Part shown: positions 12,402 to 25,352 of the stretch, piece after piece
Layout of the letters: the number at the start of each line of letters is the position of its first letter
Position numbering within the stretch: the stretch's first letter is position 1
Source of the DNA: Tubulanus polymorphus
Lineage: Eukaryota > Nemertea > Palaeonemertea > Tubulaniformes > Tubulanidae
DNA: 64,000 nucleotides
NCBI RefSeq assembly: GCF_964204645.1
Contig: NC_134028.1
Coordinates: 7,479,001-7,543,000, forward strand
Direction of reading: 5' to 3'
Translations under genes and position numbers: made by a program
Notes under the pieces: model-generated
Seen by the model: the letters and a program-made list of their open reading frames with translations, nothing else
Databases searched by the model: none
What the model was told of the DNA's origin: nothing

Positions 12402-12830
12402 AAACAAGAAAACTAACTTGAAAGTTTATTGACGCTTGAAAAATAACCCATATCTTGCTTGATATCTATCGACACGCATTATTAGGTCTGTAAAATAGAT
12501 TACGTAATATTAAGGATCAATAAATTAGTTATTTGGATGAATACATCGATAATTACCGGCAACCAGTCTAGCCGGATATATTGATGACGTAGTGCACATC
12601 CTCTCAAAAAACAATTACGAAATTCATCAAAAATAAAATGGAAGTTATGAAATAAATTCAATTGCAAAATAAATGCCCAAATTCACCACTTAAATCGTTA
12701 CTTTGTTTGAAAATCTAATATTGATGTCGTAGTGCGCATCGACTCAGACAGAACCCCTTAACTAACGTCACAATAATTAACTTACTAAGTATCAATGTAT
12801 ATTAACATTATTTTCATGGCGTCAAAAAAA
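12402..12830 (+). mobile_element. MITE family A, full copy (about 430 bp)
   Basis: The left end is ACAAGAAAACTAACTTGAAA then GTTTATTGACGC; the right end is CATGGCGTCAAAAAAA. The termini are inverted relative to each other: TTGACGC(C)..TGAAAATAA reads from both ends. Inside lie two boxes of the form TTGATG(A/T)CGTAGTGC(A/G)CATC, near 12581 and 12720. The same architecture occurs at 50883-51235 on this strand and at 24883-25300 and 31801-32145 on the other. There is no coding capacity, so this is a non-autonomous DNA element mobilised by an unseen transposase. Confidence 0.8.
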
Positions 12831-14470
12831 TGTTTTTAGAATACCCGTAAACCCTTACATAGGGAGACCTGTAAGTCTAATAGGACAATGTTAGTGACTT
12901 TGGATGCCGGATTTAAAACATCATGTTTGATTTGTGCGCACGCATGTTTTAAATGTCTGCGTACGCGTGTTTTTAATGTCACTGACTCCTGACTCCCGAA
13001 TCGCTCTGTAAAAACCGATATGACGTCACTCATTATAAAGCTGATAAATTACAGTTTGAAATACGGCCAGACACCGTTCGAACTCGAAGTGACCTGGGGA
13101 TATTTTATACCATCAATTAACATAAAAGGTGGATTCATTACAGCGTTCAGTTATTGATTTTGCGAACGTGGCAAATGAGATTGATGAATTAACGAGGCAT
13201 TTGACGAATTTCATGCGATTCGAATAATTACTTTGAGATATGTAATTAGTTTTGAACGACGTGTTAACTCGTAATCATGCAAACAATAAGTCAACCATTA
13301 ATTAATGCGTTTCCATTGGTGCATTCTTGTTAGTGTACATATATCTAGTGATCTAGTAACAGGGATACATTTTCGTATCTTTTTTTTTTAGAAAATGAGA
13401 AGTAATCCATTCTCAAATGATTTATTCAGTAAATTATGTAAATTTATGGGAAAAGGGATAAACTGTAAAGGGCGAAGCAGGATTGTTGAATCATTCCGTA
13501 AGTGTTCATTTTCTTGTAAATGAGTTATTGTTGAATATAAAGAAAATACGTATCATAGAATTAATGTCATAAATGTTATAAATGAGACGTTGTTAAGTTA
13601 AGATTATCGGAAAAATCCTATTCAAGATCTGTTTTTTTTCAGTAGGAAAGTGCCCCTTTTCACAGTTAAGAAGTTCCCCTTTTCTTGAAATAGAACTGCC
13701 CCTCAAAAAAGGCTCATGATGGCTGCTTCGGTTCAGTAAAAGAGATGCGCCGATTTCTCTCGTCACACATCCTACACGGATATTGTGAATCTTCTCGACT
13801 CAAAAGGCGGTGCGGCTCTACCGGCAGAAAATCCGCCGAGACCCGGTTTCACGACGTTTTATCAGAATGAATGTTGATTATCTAAATCACTGAATTCCCT
13901 TATTAGTTTCAAATGTTCGAATCTGTTGGTTAAATGAATTAAAAGGAAACATAAACAATTGCCATTTCCAATTAGGAGGAAATATCTAAATCTGTCTGAT
14001 GGATATTCCACACTGTGCCGTAATAGATTTATGTTCAGTATATCCGATTTTGAAATATTAGCCGAATACGAACCATGAAAGTATTTCCATAAATATAGAC
14101 ATACCATACAATTAACCCGCTTGCCCCTACACGACCCATCAAACGCGTAATCCGATGATCTTTCATCATCGCTGCGTTTTAGAACTTTATAATTGAATTT
14201 CGAAACATGTTGCCGACGATAGATAATTCAGGACACAAGTAGATAATTCAGTATAACGGGTTCAGTGGTGTCTCGAAACGGCTGACAGATTCTCACAGAT
14301 TTAACTCCGCGTGAAGTCAACCGTCCGCATCAAATTCATTCGTTTCCAATTTCAACTGTGCGCGATAATTGTATAATTACCGACGAGGTATGCGTTCTGT
14401 ACGATGGTAAATATGTCATTTGAATCTGCAAGTGGGAGGGTATGATTCAATTTCCGATTTCGTGGTATTA
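12831..14470. other. unassigned non-coding stretch
   Basis: No gene is recognised. It includes short T-runs and an imperfect repeat of CCCCTTTTC near 13650-13685. Confidence 0.45.
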
Positions 14471-15710
14471 ATCGTACAGGTTTTACTGAAGGGCTCTAAA
14501 GGTATATACCGCTCTCACGCCGTCTCAGGGGACGGTAATAAAGAGTTCCCTGAGGGGTCCAGTGACTTAACTGTAATTCTCGCTCTGTCTCTACAGGACC
14601 GTGAGTGTTAGGGTTTCGGTGATCTGCGGAGCCTTACTAAATCGACAGTTACCCTCGCTCAGGGTTTTGACAGATCCCAGACGAGATCGCCGACACAAAA
14701 TGGTGGCTTTTTTAATCGCAGTTACTGTATGTAGAAGGTCCAGAGGCTTAGGGTATTAGGTTTAGAGGGTGCAGGGGAGGATAAGCATGAGGTTTAGGTA
14801 ACGTGTAGCAATAGGCCAGGTAATGGCAAGGTATAACGATAAATAGTAAACAAGATGCGTCACCAGCAGTTGCAGCGCTGCGCTAGCAATCACGGCCTTG
14901 CGTGTTTGCATTCCAATTTTCGCGATATTTACTTGGAATTTTCTAACAATGGGTTCGCGCATGCGCAGAGAGAAAATCGACCAACGACACTCGCTCAGTA
15001 TTCTCTACTGGACAGTAGTGAAGGGTTCTGTTGATCAGAGGGTCTATTGACTCCATCCAACCCTTGCTCAGTGTCTACAGGGACAGTAGAGGCGGAGATC
15101 TGAGAGTATACTTATATTCAACTATCATCATTACTCAGCCTCAAAAAGAAAGAGTTCTGTTGATCTGAGGGTCATGACTCCACTGTCACCCTAGCTCTGT
15201 CTACAGGACGTAGTCAAGGGTTCTGTTCATCTGAGGCTCTATTGACTCTCACTCTCACTTATTCTCTGAAGGAAAGGGTCCCATTGATAAGAGGGGTCTT
15301 ACTGACTTGGCGGCCACCCTCAGTCAATCTCTACAGTATAGTAGGAGTGGATTTAGGGGGGTGGTCTTGGGGATCCGCATCCCTGATCCGAGTGTCTATT
15401 GACCCCACTGTTACCCTTGCTCAGTGTCTACAGGGACAATAAAGACAAAGGTTGAGTGTAATACTCGACTCTCATCGTTACTCAGTCTCTGAAGGAAAGG
15501 GTTCTGTTAATCTGAGGGTCTACCAACTCGACTATCGCCCTCGCTCTGACTACAGGACAGTAGAGAAGAGATGTGAGGGTACACTTATCATCATTACTCA
15601 AGTCTTTGAAGGAAAGGGCTCTGATGATCAGAGGGGCCTCGCTGACTTGACGGTCAACCTCGTCCAGTCCCGGCCGGACAGAAGTGTCAGAAGTACGTTG
15701 ACCCGATGAC
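14471..15710 (+). repeat. decayed minisatellite, unit about 70-75 bp
   Basis: Diverged units recur along the segment. A working consensus has AAGGGTTCTGTTGATC, then TGAGGGTCTATTGACTC, then CACTGTCACCCTCGCTCAG, then TCTACAGGACAGTAG. The denser array is 14995-15705; outlying units lie at 14480-14690, separated by unrelated sequence at 14700-14990. Units differ by substitutions and indels, so the array is old. Short open frames with Leu-Thr-Val-type repeats arise from the unit and change frame between units, which argues against a coding tandem repeat. Confidence 0.75.
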
Positions 15711-18700
15711 TCTATACTAACTGCATGTGACTCTCACACTGTCCGTACAAGCAGCACGTGGAAGGGTTGGTTCCGTCGAGCGGGCCGTCACTTTCGCAAT
15801 GATTTATACGCGAATCGGCTTTCATTATAACGGTAATTTATCAGGAAACATCCGACTATTCAATTTTATGGGAGAAAAAATAATAATTAATTTATCTAGA
15901 TATAATTAGACGTTACGTGACATTTCACGCGGATGTCGGAATAAATCAATCAATCCGTCTGCGGAGCTGATCTATCAACATCCGGTGACGTGAATCGTCA
16001 GAGTAACGCGAGCATATAGACTCAAATCGTGTCGCTTCTCTCCCCGCCCGTTGTCAGGACACATACACCCAGATAATCTCATTGTATCTTAAATTTCAAA
16101 ATCACTTCTACGAACATGCTAGAAAATAGGGTGGATTCCGTGCTATTTTTGGGGCAAAAGAGAAGGACGTACCCGCGCTACGGAAACGATGAGGAGGCCT
16201 CCAGTTTTCGTATTCCAACTCAACAAGTTCATGTCGACATATCACGATACATCGCGACATGAATATGTCGACTTATCGTGACGTTTTGACGACATTTTCG
16301 TTTTGTCAAGCATTTTCCTCGCGACAAGTCGACATTTTGACGACATATCGAAATCTACGTATAGGAGGATGCCGGAAATGACGCCTTGAAAGTCAGTCGT
16401 CATGAATACGTCGTCACAAATATGAAGACAAGACAGCGACTGATATCGTGAAAACCCCAACAAGATGAAAAAAACTAGGAATCTAGAGAATCTGTCGTTT
16501 CGGCATTTTCATAGCTTTTTCATCTTATTTTGGGTTTTTCACTTTACTCAGGGGTTATGTTTGATTTATGAATTGAAAAAATAGTGAGTAACATCCCTTC
16601 GGCCACCAGCGATATTCGCCCTGTTCGAGTGACAGATAATTTTTGTGTCTTTGTTAGTTTTTTGACAGTGTTGTTATGTGCGCTGCACTTCAATTCAGAC
16701 AACAAGGCTCTTTCTTTCGACGTATACGTTTTTTTACGGACATCGCTGGTTCGAATCTCTAGAGTGCGCCATATAGCAGCGGCTTTTTTAAAACTCCATA
16801 CGACCAGTAGTGGATCTCGCCGTTCGATGCGACGGGTATAAAAATAACGTTTCCTATACCCGCGACGCAGCGTCCAACTCAGGAAATCACGTATCGGGAT
16901 TCCACGCGGTGGTTATCGCAATCTATAACCGTCGATGTACACCGGGACGAATCGAGATCAGTTTTGAATGAGATACGCACACGACACGCGAGTTTTGTCA
17001 CAGCCAAGGGAAGCGCACTTCCTTCAGGACGAAATGTGTCAAGTCCATAATTCCATTCAAGACATTCGTTGGCGAATTCTGCCTTCTTCCAGTCTGTCGA
17101 CTAAATCGCCTTCCGTACTATTATCCAGTCACATAGACTTAAACGATACGTATCAAAGCACGAATATTATTTTAAGCTTACAACTTGCTGCGTACTGTTT
17201 CATCCGACGTCATCTCATCGGATCAATGGTAAGAGAGCATTTTCTTACGCAATAATAACTAGAGCGTCGGTCGGCATTCAACCCACCCCCTGCCGATCAT
17301 CGCAAACATTTCTCAGTTCGGTATTTTGAATATTTGGAGATTGGGCGGGTCCAGACGGGAGCGCAAGGAGCACGTGCTGCCATCGCAATTTTCCCGCGCC
17401 CTTTTGAAAATACAACGGCATTTTATTTCAAGGAACTTTTTAGACCCACAACTAATAGAACAATAGTCCACAGCGCAGGATTTAGCTCATATTCTCTCAA
17501 AAGTCACTGACGTATACCTAGAAATTGTATGACAATGCACTGGATATTTAAAAATTTTTAAGACCCTGTTTTTGGCTTGGCGCTCGGCTCGCACAGCGTG
17601 AAAACTTTTTACTTTAATGCCCATTTCATTTCTTTGTGCCCCTGTCAACGTCTATACCCTTGGATCCGCCGGCCTGTTATCACTATGAAACGGCAAGGAA
17701 TAGCTCTGAACGCGTTTCCCTGAAAGTGCACGCAAGTACAGGAATCTTCTACACGGAGGAAACTCAAGATCTATCTGACTGTGCAGTGTCTGCATTTTGT
17801 CCCTTCTACTACTCAATAATCAATGTTAATATATTTTCCGATGAAAAAGTCCACACTTTAGAAAAATGAAGATCAACAGTTCGCAAGACTCGGAACGTTT
17901 TTATATTTGTCGTGCAGAAGGGTTCGACGCGCGCACGTTTCAGGGCGGGGTTATATTGTCACCGAACTGGTTGCTTTAGCACGCAATGTGGCGGACAAAA
18001 AGAATCTATCGTGATGGATATTTTAGCCTCGTGGGTTAGGCCGACATTTGATAGAATTTCGCGCAGAGCAAAATTCAATGCACGTTCGTCAGACGAGGGA
18101 AGTTACAATTCAATAACGCGACAAGACACAACTCGGAAAAAATGACCACACCAGAACACCGCGTGTTTCTGCTGTTAAAAGTCAAAATATTGTATCAATC
18201 GCAGACGATGACGACGACGACGACGATGACGCAGAGGACGCAATGTATACTGTGAAATCGAGCCCCGCTATAAAGGCAAGCATGAGCTCCGTGAACCTCT
18301 CACGTTGACCAAAATGGACTATGCTGCACAACTCAACCATATTCTCTCTCAACCCGTGTTTGCCATTCATTAATTAACCCACCAAAATAGCCAGAAACAC
18401 TTGAGAAAATCCGATATTGCTTACAGATCAAGGTAGACAGTTGCACCGACAATACTTAGATTTATTGCCACTGCACCTACCCACGCTATAGTGTTAAGGG
18501 CCTACTTCAACGGATTGGAAATCCACTGTACGCGCATTTATGTCTAGATGAAAATAGTCTTTCCGTCTATTGATTTCTCTGACATATTCCAATTAATCTG
18601 ATAAGTGAAGTTAAATCGATGAGATGAAAATGTGTTTGAAAGCACACTTGACAAAAGCAAGTGCATTTGCATATAACACACTTTCTAGCACCAGCGAGGA

Positions 18701-20273
18701 TGTGCTTGTCGGTGGTATTAACTATGTTGCCAGGCCCGGGAGCGGGTCTCGTGCCAAGGAACTGCGAGTATAATCTGATAATTCCAATGGTAAAGCCCGT
18801 TAAACATTGTGTGAAAAAGGGTCTTTCCGTAGAATAATTGAATTGTCGAAAAAAACGTGTACTCGTTGCATCTGCACCTGAGAAAGATACCTCGATGGAC
18901 ACCAACAATTCGCGGTCGGTTTATATACCGCGCACCCCGCTCAAGTCGGATCTTTTGGGACCGAAAAAAGTTTCCGACTTCGATAATCCGATCTTATGTA
19001 TTTCTTGAAGAATGTCACAGAAAATATTTCAACAAACATCCGAGTTGAACGGTTATCCGACTCGGGCGGAGTCGACTGTATAAGAAGTGACCACTCGCTC
19101 GCAGTTGAAAGACGCGGCAATGGGATCCGAACGATAAAACAAGAATAATACCATGTTGAACGCGGCTAACGAATACGGTAACGAAAGAAGCATCATCAAA
19201 TGAACTGCACTAGCGCTCACAAACTTAATAATCAATGCCTCGAAAAACGGTAGATCAAGAGATGATTGCTTTCTTTGAGCCACGGCGAGCTAGGCATAAT
19301 TACGAAGTGTTTTCTTCGCAGGGTCATCCGTACGGTCATCGTTGAGAAGGATGAATCGGGTGTGTTCCGTGAAGCATGCCTGCAGATACAGTATGCAAAC
19401 ATTACCATACGCAGCAAAGTGGATAAAGTGGCAAAAATATCTATCTATACGGAACATAATTGTGCTTTCCAGGAAGAAAAGGAAAAACGAAGCTCCTTTT
19501 CTACAGCCGAATCAAGTAGAGCCTCATAAGAAGTGGCGATAAAAAAATAATAGAGTCTGCTTAGGGTCAATGCGTCTACAAGGTCTACAAGTGCGTTAAA
19601 AGAATCCCTTGGAATCGGTAAAAGCCGAATCGGGTACTAGTAGACCGATGCTATATTCATGGGGAACTACTCGAGAAAGGACTTCACGCGACTCAAGTGA
19701 TTAGACGATGGAATCCCGAGACGAATTGTGACGGGATCTAAGTGGCCTGGAAGGTGACAAGCACAGTCTCAGACACAAAACAGTTTCTTGTATATAGCGT
19801 ATCATGTACCACGATCAACGCAGCTAACGTGTATATACGGAAACGAACGACGTCTTAGGACGCGGAAAACAGAACAAATCATTACCAGGATTTGTAGAAG
19901 ACAACTGATTTCCTGTAGATTAATCCATAGGAATAGAAAAAAGGTAGTTGCTTTACTGATGCAAACATGTCCTTTATCCAAATCATTTGCACTCTAAACT
20001 ATGGCTGGATAGTGATGTTCAAATCATTTGCGTATTAAGGGTTGGAAGATGAGCATATACATTTACATTATGAAGACGCCCATAAAACATATACGAAGTT
20101 AGTTATCTGTTGTTCGTCATTTTATCATGGTTATGATTATGGTCACACTAACCAGTATATCAGTAATCGATGATTGCACTTGTGGCAAGTGAGGATCCAC
20201 CAGGGGAACGTCAATGCTAGTTTTCTTCCGCGATTCGATATGACGAGTAAAAATTAAATCAGAAACATGATTT
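15711..20273. other. unassigned stretch with CpG-rich segments
   Basis: No complete gene is supported. Segments 15720-16060, 16590-17250 and 17640-18150 are relatively CpG-rich and carry unrecognised frames of 60-95 codons. A block near 16228-16350 repeats GTCGACATAT/GTCGACTTAT with ATCACGATA/ATCGTGACG. A (GAC/GAT)n run lies at 18204-18232. A possible exon edge at 19313 is described under findings. Confidence 0.4.
18204..18232. repeat. (GAC/GAT)n trinucleotide repeat
   Basis: Short run of GACGATGACGACGACGACGA followed by CGATGACG. It lies in no supported coding frame. Confidence 0.85.
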
Positions 20274-20505
20274 GATGAGTAAACAATCCCACAATGTGTG
20301 AACGAATCTAAAAAGTTTATTTAAAAATACAAGAAATATTTCGGGTTGTTCTATCGACCTTCTTCGGTCTAAAATGACTTGCAAAAAACTTGCATTTTTG
20401 CAAGTTATTTCACATTGAAGAAGGGTGGCAGCAACACCGAAATATTTCTAACCTTTGAGTAAACTTTTTAGATTAGTTCACACATTGTGGATTTTTCACT
20501 CATTG
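20274..20505. mobile_element. hairpin-forming (foldback) element
   Basis: Outer ends pair as CACAATGTGTGAAC with GTTCACACATTGTG. Pairing continues through ATCTAAAAAGTTTA / TAAACTTTTTAGAT and GAAATATTTCGG / CCGAAATATTTC, down to an inner stem AACTTGCA / TGCAAGTT. The arms also contain TTCTTC facing GAAGAA. Almost the whole element is arms. It has no coding capacity. The inner CTTCTTC..CCGAAATATTTC pattern resembles sequence I associate with Penelope-type retroelement ends, but that link is inference. Confidence 0.8.
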
Positions 20506-20744
20506 AGTCTTCACGGATATTGTGATTCTAAACTGATTTTTAAGAAACATGGTTTTCCTGTTGGACGTGGGAGGCTCGAAATCTAGCTGAAAGTTATCGA
20601 AAATGAACCGTGAAATTGTGTGTATGTCAGGCGCATCGCCCTAGCAATAGGCATATGAATGCATTCCTTAGGTTGTAAGGACGGTGGCATAGCTGATGAG
20701 TACACGATTCGGAAAATGGCTAGGTATTCAACTCCAACGATATT

Positions 20745-20836
20745 GTAGCTTTAACCATGGATTCGTTGGACTCTAAAACGATGCAAACATGTTTCAACTA
20801 TGGACTCTAAAACGTAGCTTTAACCATGGATTCGTT
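20745..20836 (+). repeat. local shuffled duplication
   Basis: GTAGCTTTAACCATGGATTC occurs at 20745 and 20814, and GGACTCTAAAACG at 20768 and 20802. The two blocks are duplicated in swapped order, which suggests a small local rearrangement rather than a tandem array. Confidence 0.7.
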
Positions 20837-23800
20837 TAAGAGGCCATGCTTTAACGGACCAGTTTTGACTGATGCCATCCGACTAGCCTTAAATAACACT
20901 ATTGATAACGATCGCTGTGATGTCGGATAAGCTCCGTTGGCGCGGTTGGCCTCGTGAACTAAGTAGACAAACAAAGCTTCTCAGAATTGGGAAGAATACC
21001 CTGCAGTCTGCAGGCGGAAACATTGACTTTCTGTCAGACAGAATCAATAGCCCGACATCAAAACGGGTCTCGACTCCGCGCGAATGGGAATTAAATTTAC
21101 CTCAGGAACGCAAACATTATTCTTTGAAAAACGTATTATCATTAAAAGGAAAATCTATATAGCATGTTCAGTGAGGCCCCAGTCCACGTCAACCGAGACA
21201 GCGTGAAATTGAGGGTATAACCTCAACGCATTTAGTACGAACAGAATACATACGATCGATTTCCGATAGAAATTACAGATTTATGCGAATCAGTCACGCG
21301 AAGTCATTGACTCAGATAATCTGAGAACATCGTCGGAACGTTGACACCGTAATCATTCTTCAGTCCGTTTTTCTTTATTTTGAAGCATTTGATGGTTTCG
21401 ATCGCGACCGAACTGCTCCGAAACTGCGCACTCAACAACAGAGAGGTGACTTGTACTGACTATATCGCTTGAAAATGCGCGATGCCAGTCAAGTCGTATC
21501 ATCTTTGAGACTGAAATCTCGATCATTGTTTAGTAGTTTGAATTTCAGTAAATCGTTATCTTTAAAATATTTGAATGTAGACCCCCAAGTAGTACCGACG
21601 TCTTGTCTTGGTATTAAATTCCATTTAATACCAGCTAGAATCCTTGGTGAGTTCTTTAGACTCTATCCCCTTTCTTACCCCCCCCCCTGTCCCCCGCTCG
21701 CCGTTTTCTCTACCTATTCTCTACCCTTCTCCGTTTCGTTCCTTTCTCTGTCGCTTCGTAACCACGCACCCTCACTCGCCCTCAACCTCTCCGGGTAAGA
21801 TAGCAGAATATTGTCGGTCCTTATGGAGATAAGATAGACAACGAAAGATCGTTATAACTGTATGCCGTTAGATTTCATTGACACAATATATCTATAACAC
21901 GTAGAAACCAATAGTGAAAAATCCTAGAAAAACCAACAAAATCAGAGTATGTGTTTTAGCTATTATCAGCATACGCGGAAATATGGGTCTCAATGAGTGT
22001 CTTTGAAGTTCCGCGTTTGACCAATTTGTCACACGGTACGCGTGGTAATCGTCAAAGGGAACAAGACTTTAGTCTGTAATGATAGTGACATTTTGCAGTT
22101 TGCGCCGACTCCGCTAATTCATCGCCTTCTGAATCATAGCCCGTATCAAAGTCATAGCTGTTTCTTTGATGTTTTAGTACAATTATGGATCGTTAAGTTC
22201 ACTGGGGGCTTCGCCTTTCGGCGCTTTCAGCTTCACCTTTCTTAGAAACAACAGACCATTCTCAGTTTAAAATCGCATTGATTCGTGAAGTTCAACTGTC
22301 GAATAAAAAATTACCGGTTTATTGTTTGGATTCTAATATTCAAAATATTGATATTCTGTTTATAGTCTACACCTGCAACAAGCACACTCAACAAATGCAA
22401 ATATAATCGCATTTTTCTAATAAAGTACGCATTATTATTCACTTGAAATGAGTTAATTGTATTTTATCGAGATCAAAATATACAATGTCGACAGCCATTG
22501 TTCGTGCCTACGGTAGAGCTTGATGAATTTACGCATCGAGTTTATTCAACTGCTTTACAATCATCTTGAATCCATCGATCCGTTTGTTAGTAGAACATTG
22601 ACCTGATATTTGCCGGCCCACCCCTATACCGAACCACTTCTTCGTGAAGCCTTTACAGTTCTTTCTCGCTTGCCGGGGGTCTAGTATCGCTCTTGAACTC
22701 GCTTCCGCTGGCCTTCCGATGCGTGATTTCATTACTGGTGCTTTTCTGCATGACGTCATGATGCAAAATGAGTTGTCAAACTCGCGAAAATACTTCCTTA
22801 ATTGTTTGCTAAAACGTTCGCTGATTGGTTCATTCAACCAATATCAATTCGTATTTCTATATGTTGTATCTTCTTGAACCACAGTTATATATAGGTTCAT
22901 TGTCTAATTGTTGAGTCATCGATCGACGTTGAATAATTTTTCGAAATCATCTTAAACCGAAGGCGCTACCCAAAGCGGTGCTGCGTGGCTGTGAGGTTGA
23001 AACTGACACCATTTTACCGTAAGGACGAAATTAATTCCACACGGTCTGAAAATTTCGCGTAAATTACATCCAAAAATCGATACGGCACAGCGCGAGGCGC
23101 TAAAAATAAATACAGCATATAAAAGAAAGAGTAAAGAGATACAAATTCAAACAACTGCTATCATCAATAAACAAAAGCCAAGACAAAAATGATGAAAGCT
23201 TAGCAGCGTTTGATGTTTACTAAATTCGACATTTTTGCGACACTCTTTGAAACCTGCTTACTCGAATTAGGACCGATACGACGCGCGGATGTAAACGTTT
23301 CGTGCACTCGTGACCTGTCAAAGACGAAGCGTTTTTAGGTTGTTTTTGTATTTCAGAAGCAGCAACTCTGATAGATTGCATCATAAGATGATTTATGAAA
23401 AAAAAATCTGAACACAATATTCGAAGACGTTATTCTTCAGTTTGAAAGAGAACGTGGCGTCTCAAATCCTTATTAGATCCTTTGGTACAGTTTAATGAAA
23501 AGAAGACTTCATCGTATTTTTTAAACGTGGAATATTGCCTTGCGTCACGGCCATATGATTTTTTTGTAAGATAAAATTTCGACCTTATTAACTCGATATA
23601 CTTCGACTTTGTTACTCGAAATTTTTCAGTTATAAAGTTGAATTTTCGACTTGGAAAAAAATGATATGGCCCCAATGATCTTCAATAGGCATGCTCATCA
23701 ATATATAAAATCTATGATCTAGACGCCAAATTTTGACATTTCCAACCTATCTACAACGGGTTTGGAAAATATATTGAATTCCATTCTGGAGTTATAGGAA

Positions 23801-24882
23801 CTAGCTTTTTCTTGAAGGTGACAGTTAAAAAACGTTACAAAACGTCCCCCCTTCACCAAGAACCTTAATGTCTGATGCTGGTTACACTAGGATCGTAGAG
23901 CGACGGAGATCTGTAGAGACAACCACACTGTCAGGACTGGGTGTTCTAGTGGAACATGTTGACAAGATGTCTGATAGAGAAATTGTCTCGACTGCGGCCG
24001 TGGGGAAAAAGTATTCGTTCAGGCATTAGTTACGAGCAATAATCGTGTAGCAAGAAATTTTCGTGCAACAGGTCATGACACGACAAATAAAAACGCATGA
24101 ATTACACGCGAAAAAATCGATTTTGTCGTCGCAGGCCCGCACGACACGAGTTGAAGTTCGTGAAAATAATTTCAAACCGAGATTTACTTGTTGAAAAATT
24201 AAATCGTGCGGAATCTCCTGTTTATAAGATTTTCGCCGTAGATCTCGCCGGTGAATGTTTCGGATATTCGCATCTCCCACGTGTCATTTTAAGTGAAATC
24301 TTGCACGAATTCTGCACGAATGAACATATTCGTCGTTAATCAAACACAAAATCTAGATTTTACTTCAGGATATGAGTCGATTTATCACATCCCTGGTTTC
24401 ATAGTAGTATTTTGACATTTGCGAGTTGAGTCAGATCACCGAAAGATCATTATCTTATATATTATTATCATTGCTATTATATTGCTCTGGCAAACTGTAT
24501 AAAACTATCTTTAAGAATAATTCAAATTGAAGCGGATTGGACTACTTATTGATAAATCCGTTAATTCAGTCCTAGAATTGTGGCCGAACTGCGGACAATC
24601 TGCACAACTAAGTCGACCATACTCTGAAACTGGCTAGATATGGTTAATAAGGATTCCGTGTATCATTGTATGTCACGTCGAAAATATGTTATGCCTAGAA
24701 ATTCGTTTTGTTTCATAGCGACTAGTCCACAGAAAATGTTCCCAATTTTTCACAATTCTTAATAAAAGATGTTCTCAATGGATTAAACCCCGAGATGCAA
24801 CTCCATCTATATCCATCAAGTTTTTTCCTACCACAAGTTGAGACGCCCCTATACATCAGCTAATTAGACTCGAACGAAATTC
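20837..24882. other. unassigned non-coding stretch
   Basis: No gene is recognised. A pyrimidine-rich tract (CCCCCCCCTGTCCCCC and C/T runs) lies near 21680-21800 and gives two overlapping spurious Pro/Ser-rich frames. A 102-codon minus-strand frame at 22529-22837 is basic and Cys-poor, matches no family I know, and is within the number expected by chance. Confidence 0.4.
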
Positions 24883-25300
24883 TGACGCCGTAAAAACCGT
24901 TACAATAATGTTTATATACATTGATACCTAGTATGCGTTATTCAAGCGATACTGTGTGAGTCGATGTGCACTACGTTATCAATATTGGCGTTTCAAAATA
25001 ATATATAATATAATATACCTTATTTCCACTAAATATTACAATATATCATTATACATTATAAAAATGAAGTTAAATGAAATATTCTAATATTAAGCAGTTA
25101 ATACAGTTGATTGTGAATCTTGGCGTTAATTTTGCATTTAAACATTTAATTTCCGGGTTCTTTATTTTCTATTCGATAAATGTCCATGTCTTTTTGATAA
25201 CGAATTTGAATTACGTCATCGATATCGGGGTGGGGGTCTATTCAATTCAATTGTCGATAAATTCAAATTCAAAAAAACTTTATTGATACTAAACATTATA
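24883..25300 (-). mobile_element. MITE family A, reverse-orientation copy
   Basis: It starts TGACGCCGTAAAAACCGTTAC, the complement of the right end seen at 51205-51230. It carries ATGCGTTATTCAAG and GATGTGCACTACGTTATCAA, the complement of the conserved box. The second box is decayed (AATTACGTCATCGATATCGG). The far end fades after TATTCAATTCAATTGTCGAT. The middle is expanded with AT-rich sequence compared with the copy at 31801. Confidence 0.7.
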
Positions 25301-25324
25301 ATCATTATATCATTCATTGTCGAT

Positions 25325-25352
25325 AATAATAAAAATAATAATAATAATTTAT
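25325..25352. repeat. (ATA)n trinucleotide run
   Basis: Imperfect ATAATAATAAAAATAATAAT run near the end of a family A copy. Confidence 0.75.

Noticed and set aside
14740-14775. Telomere-like TTAGGG sequence
   Set aside because: Only a few degenerate TTAGG units occur, scattered and not in array.
20692-20722. CTGATGAG followed by GGAAAA as a hammerhead ribozyme
   Set aside because: The sequence between them does not form stem II, and the CGAAAC junction is absent.
21644-21832. Pro/Ser-rich frames at 21.5-21.8 kb as a coding exon
   Set aside because: They arise from a C/T-rich tract and overlap each other in two frames.
22529-22837. 102-codon basic minus-strand frame as a gene
   Set aside because: No family motif, no splice signals, and about ten frames of this size are expected by chance in the window.
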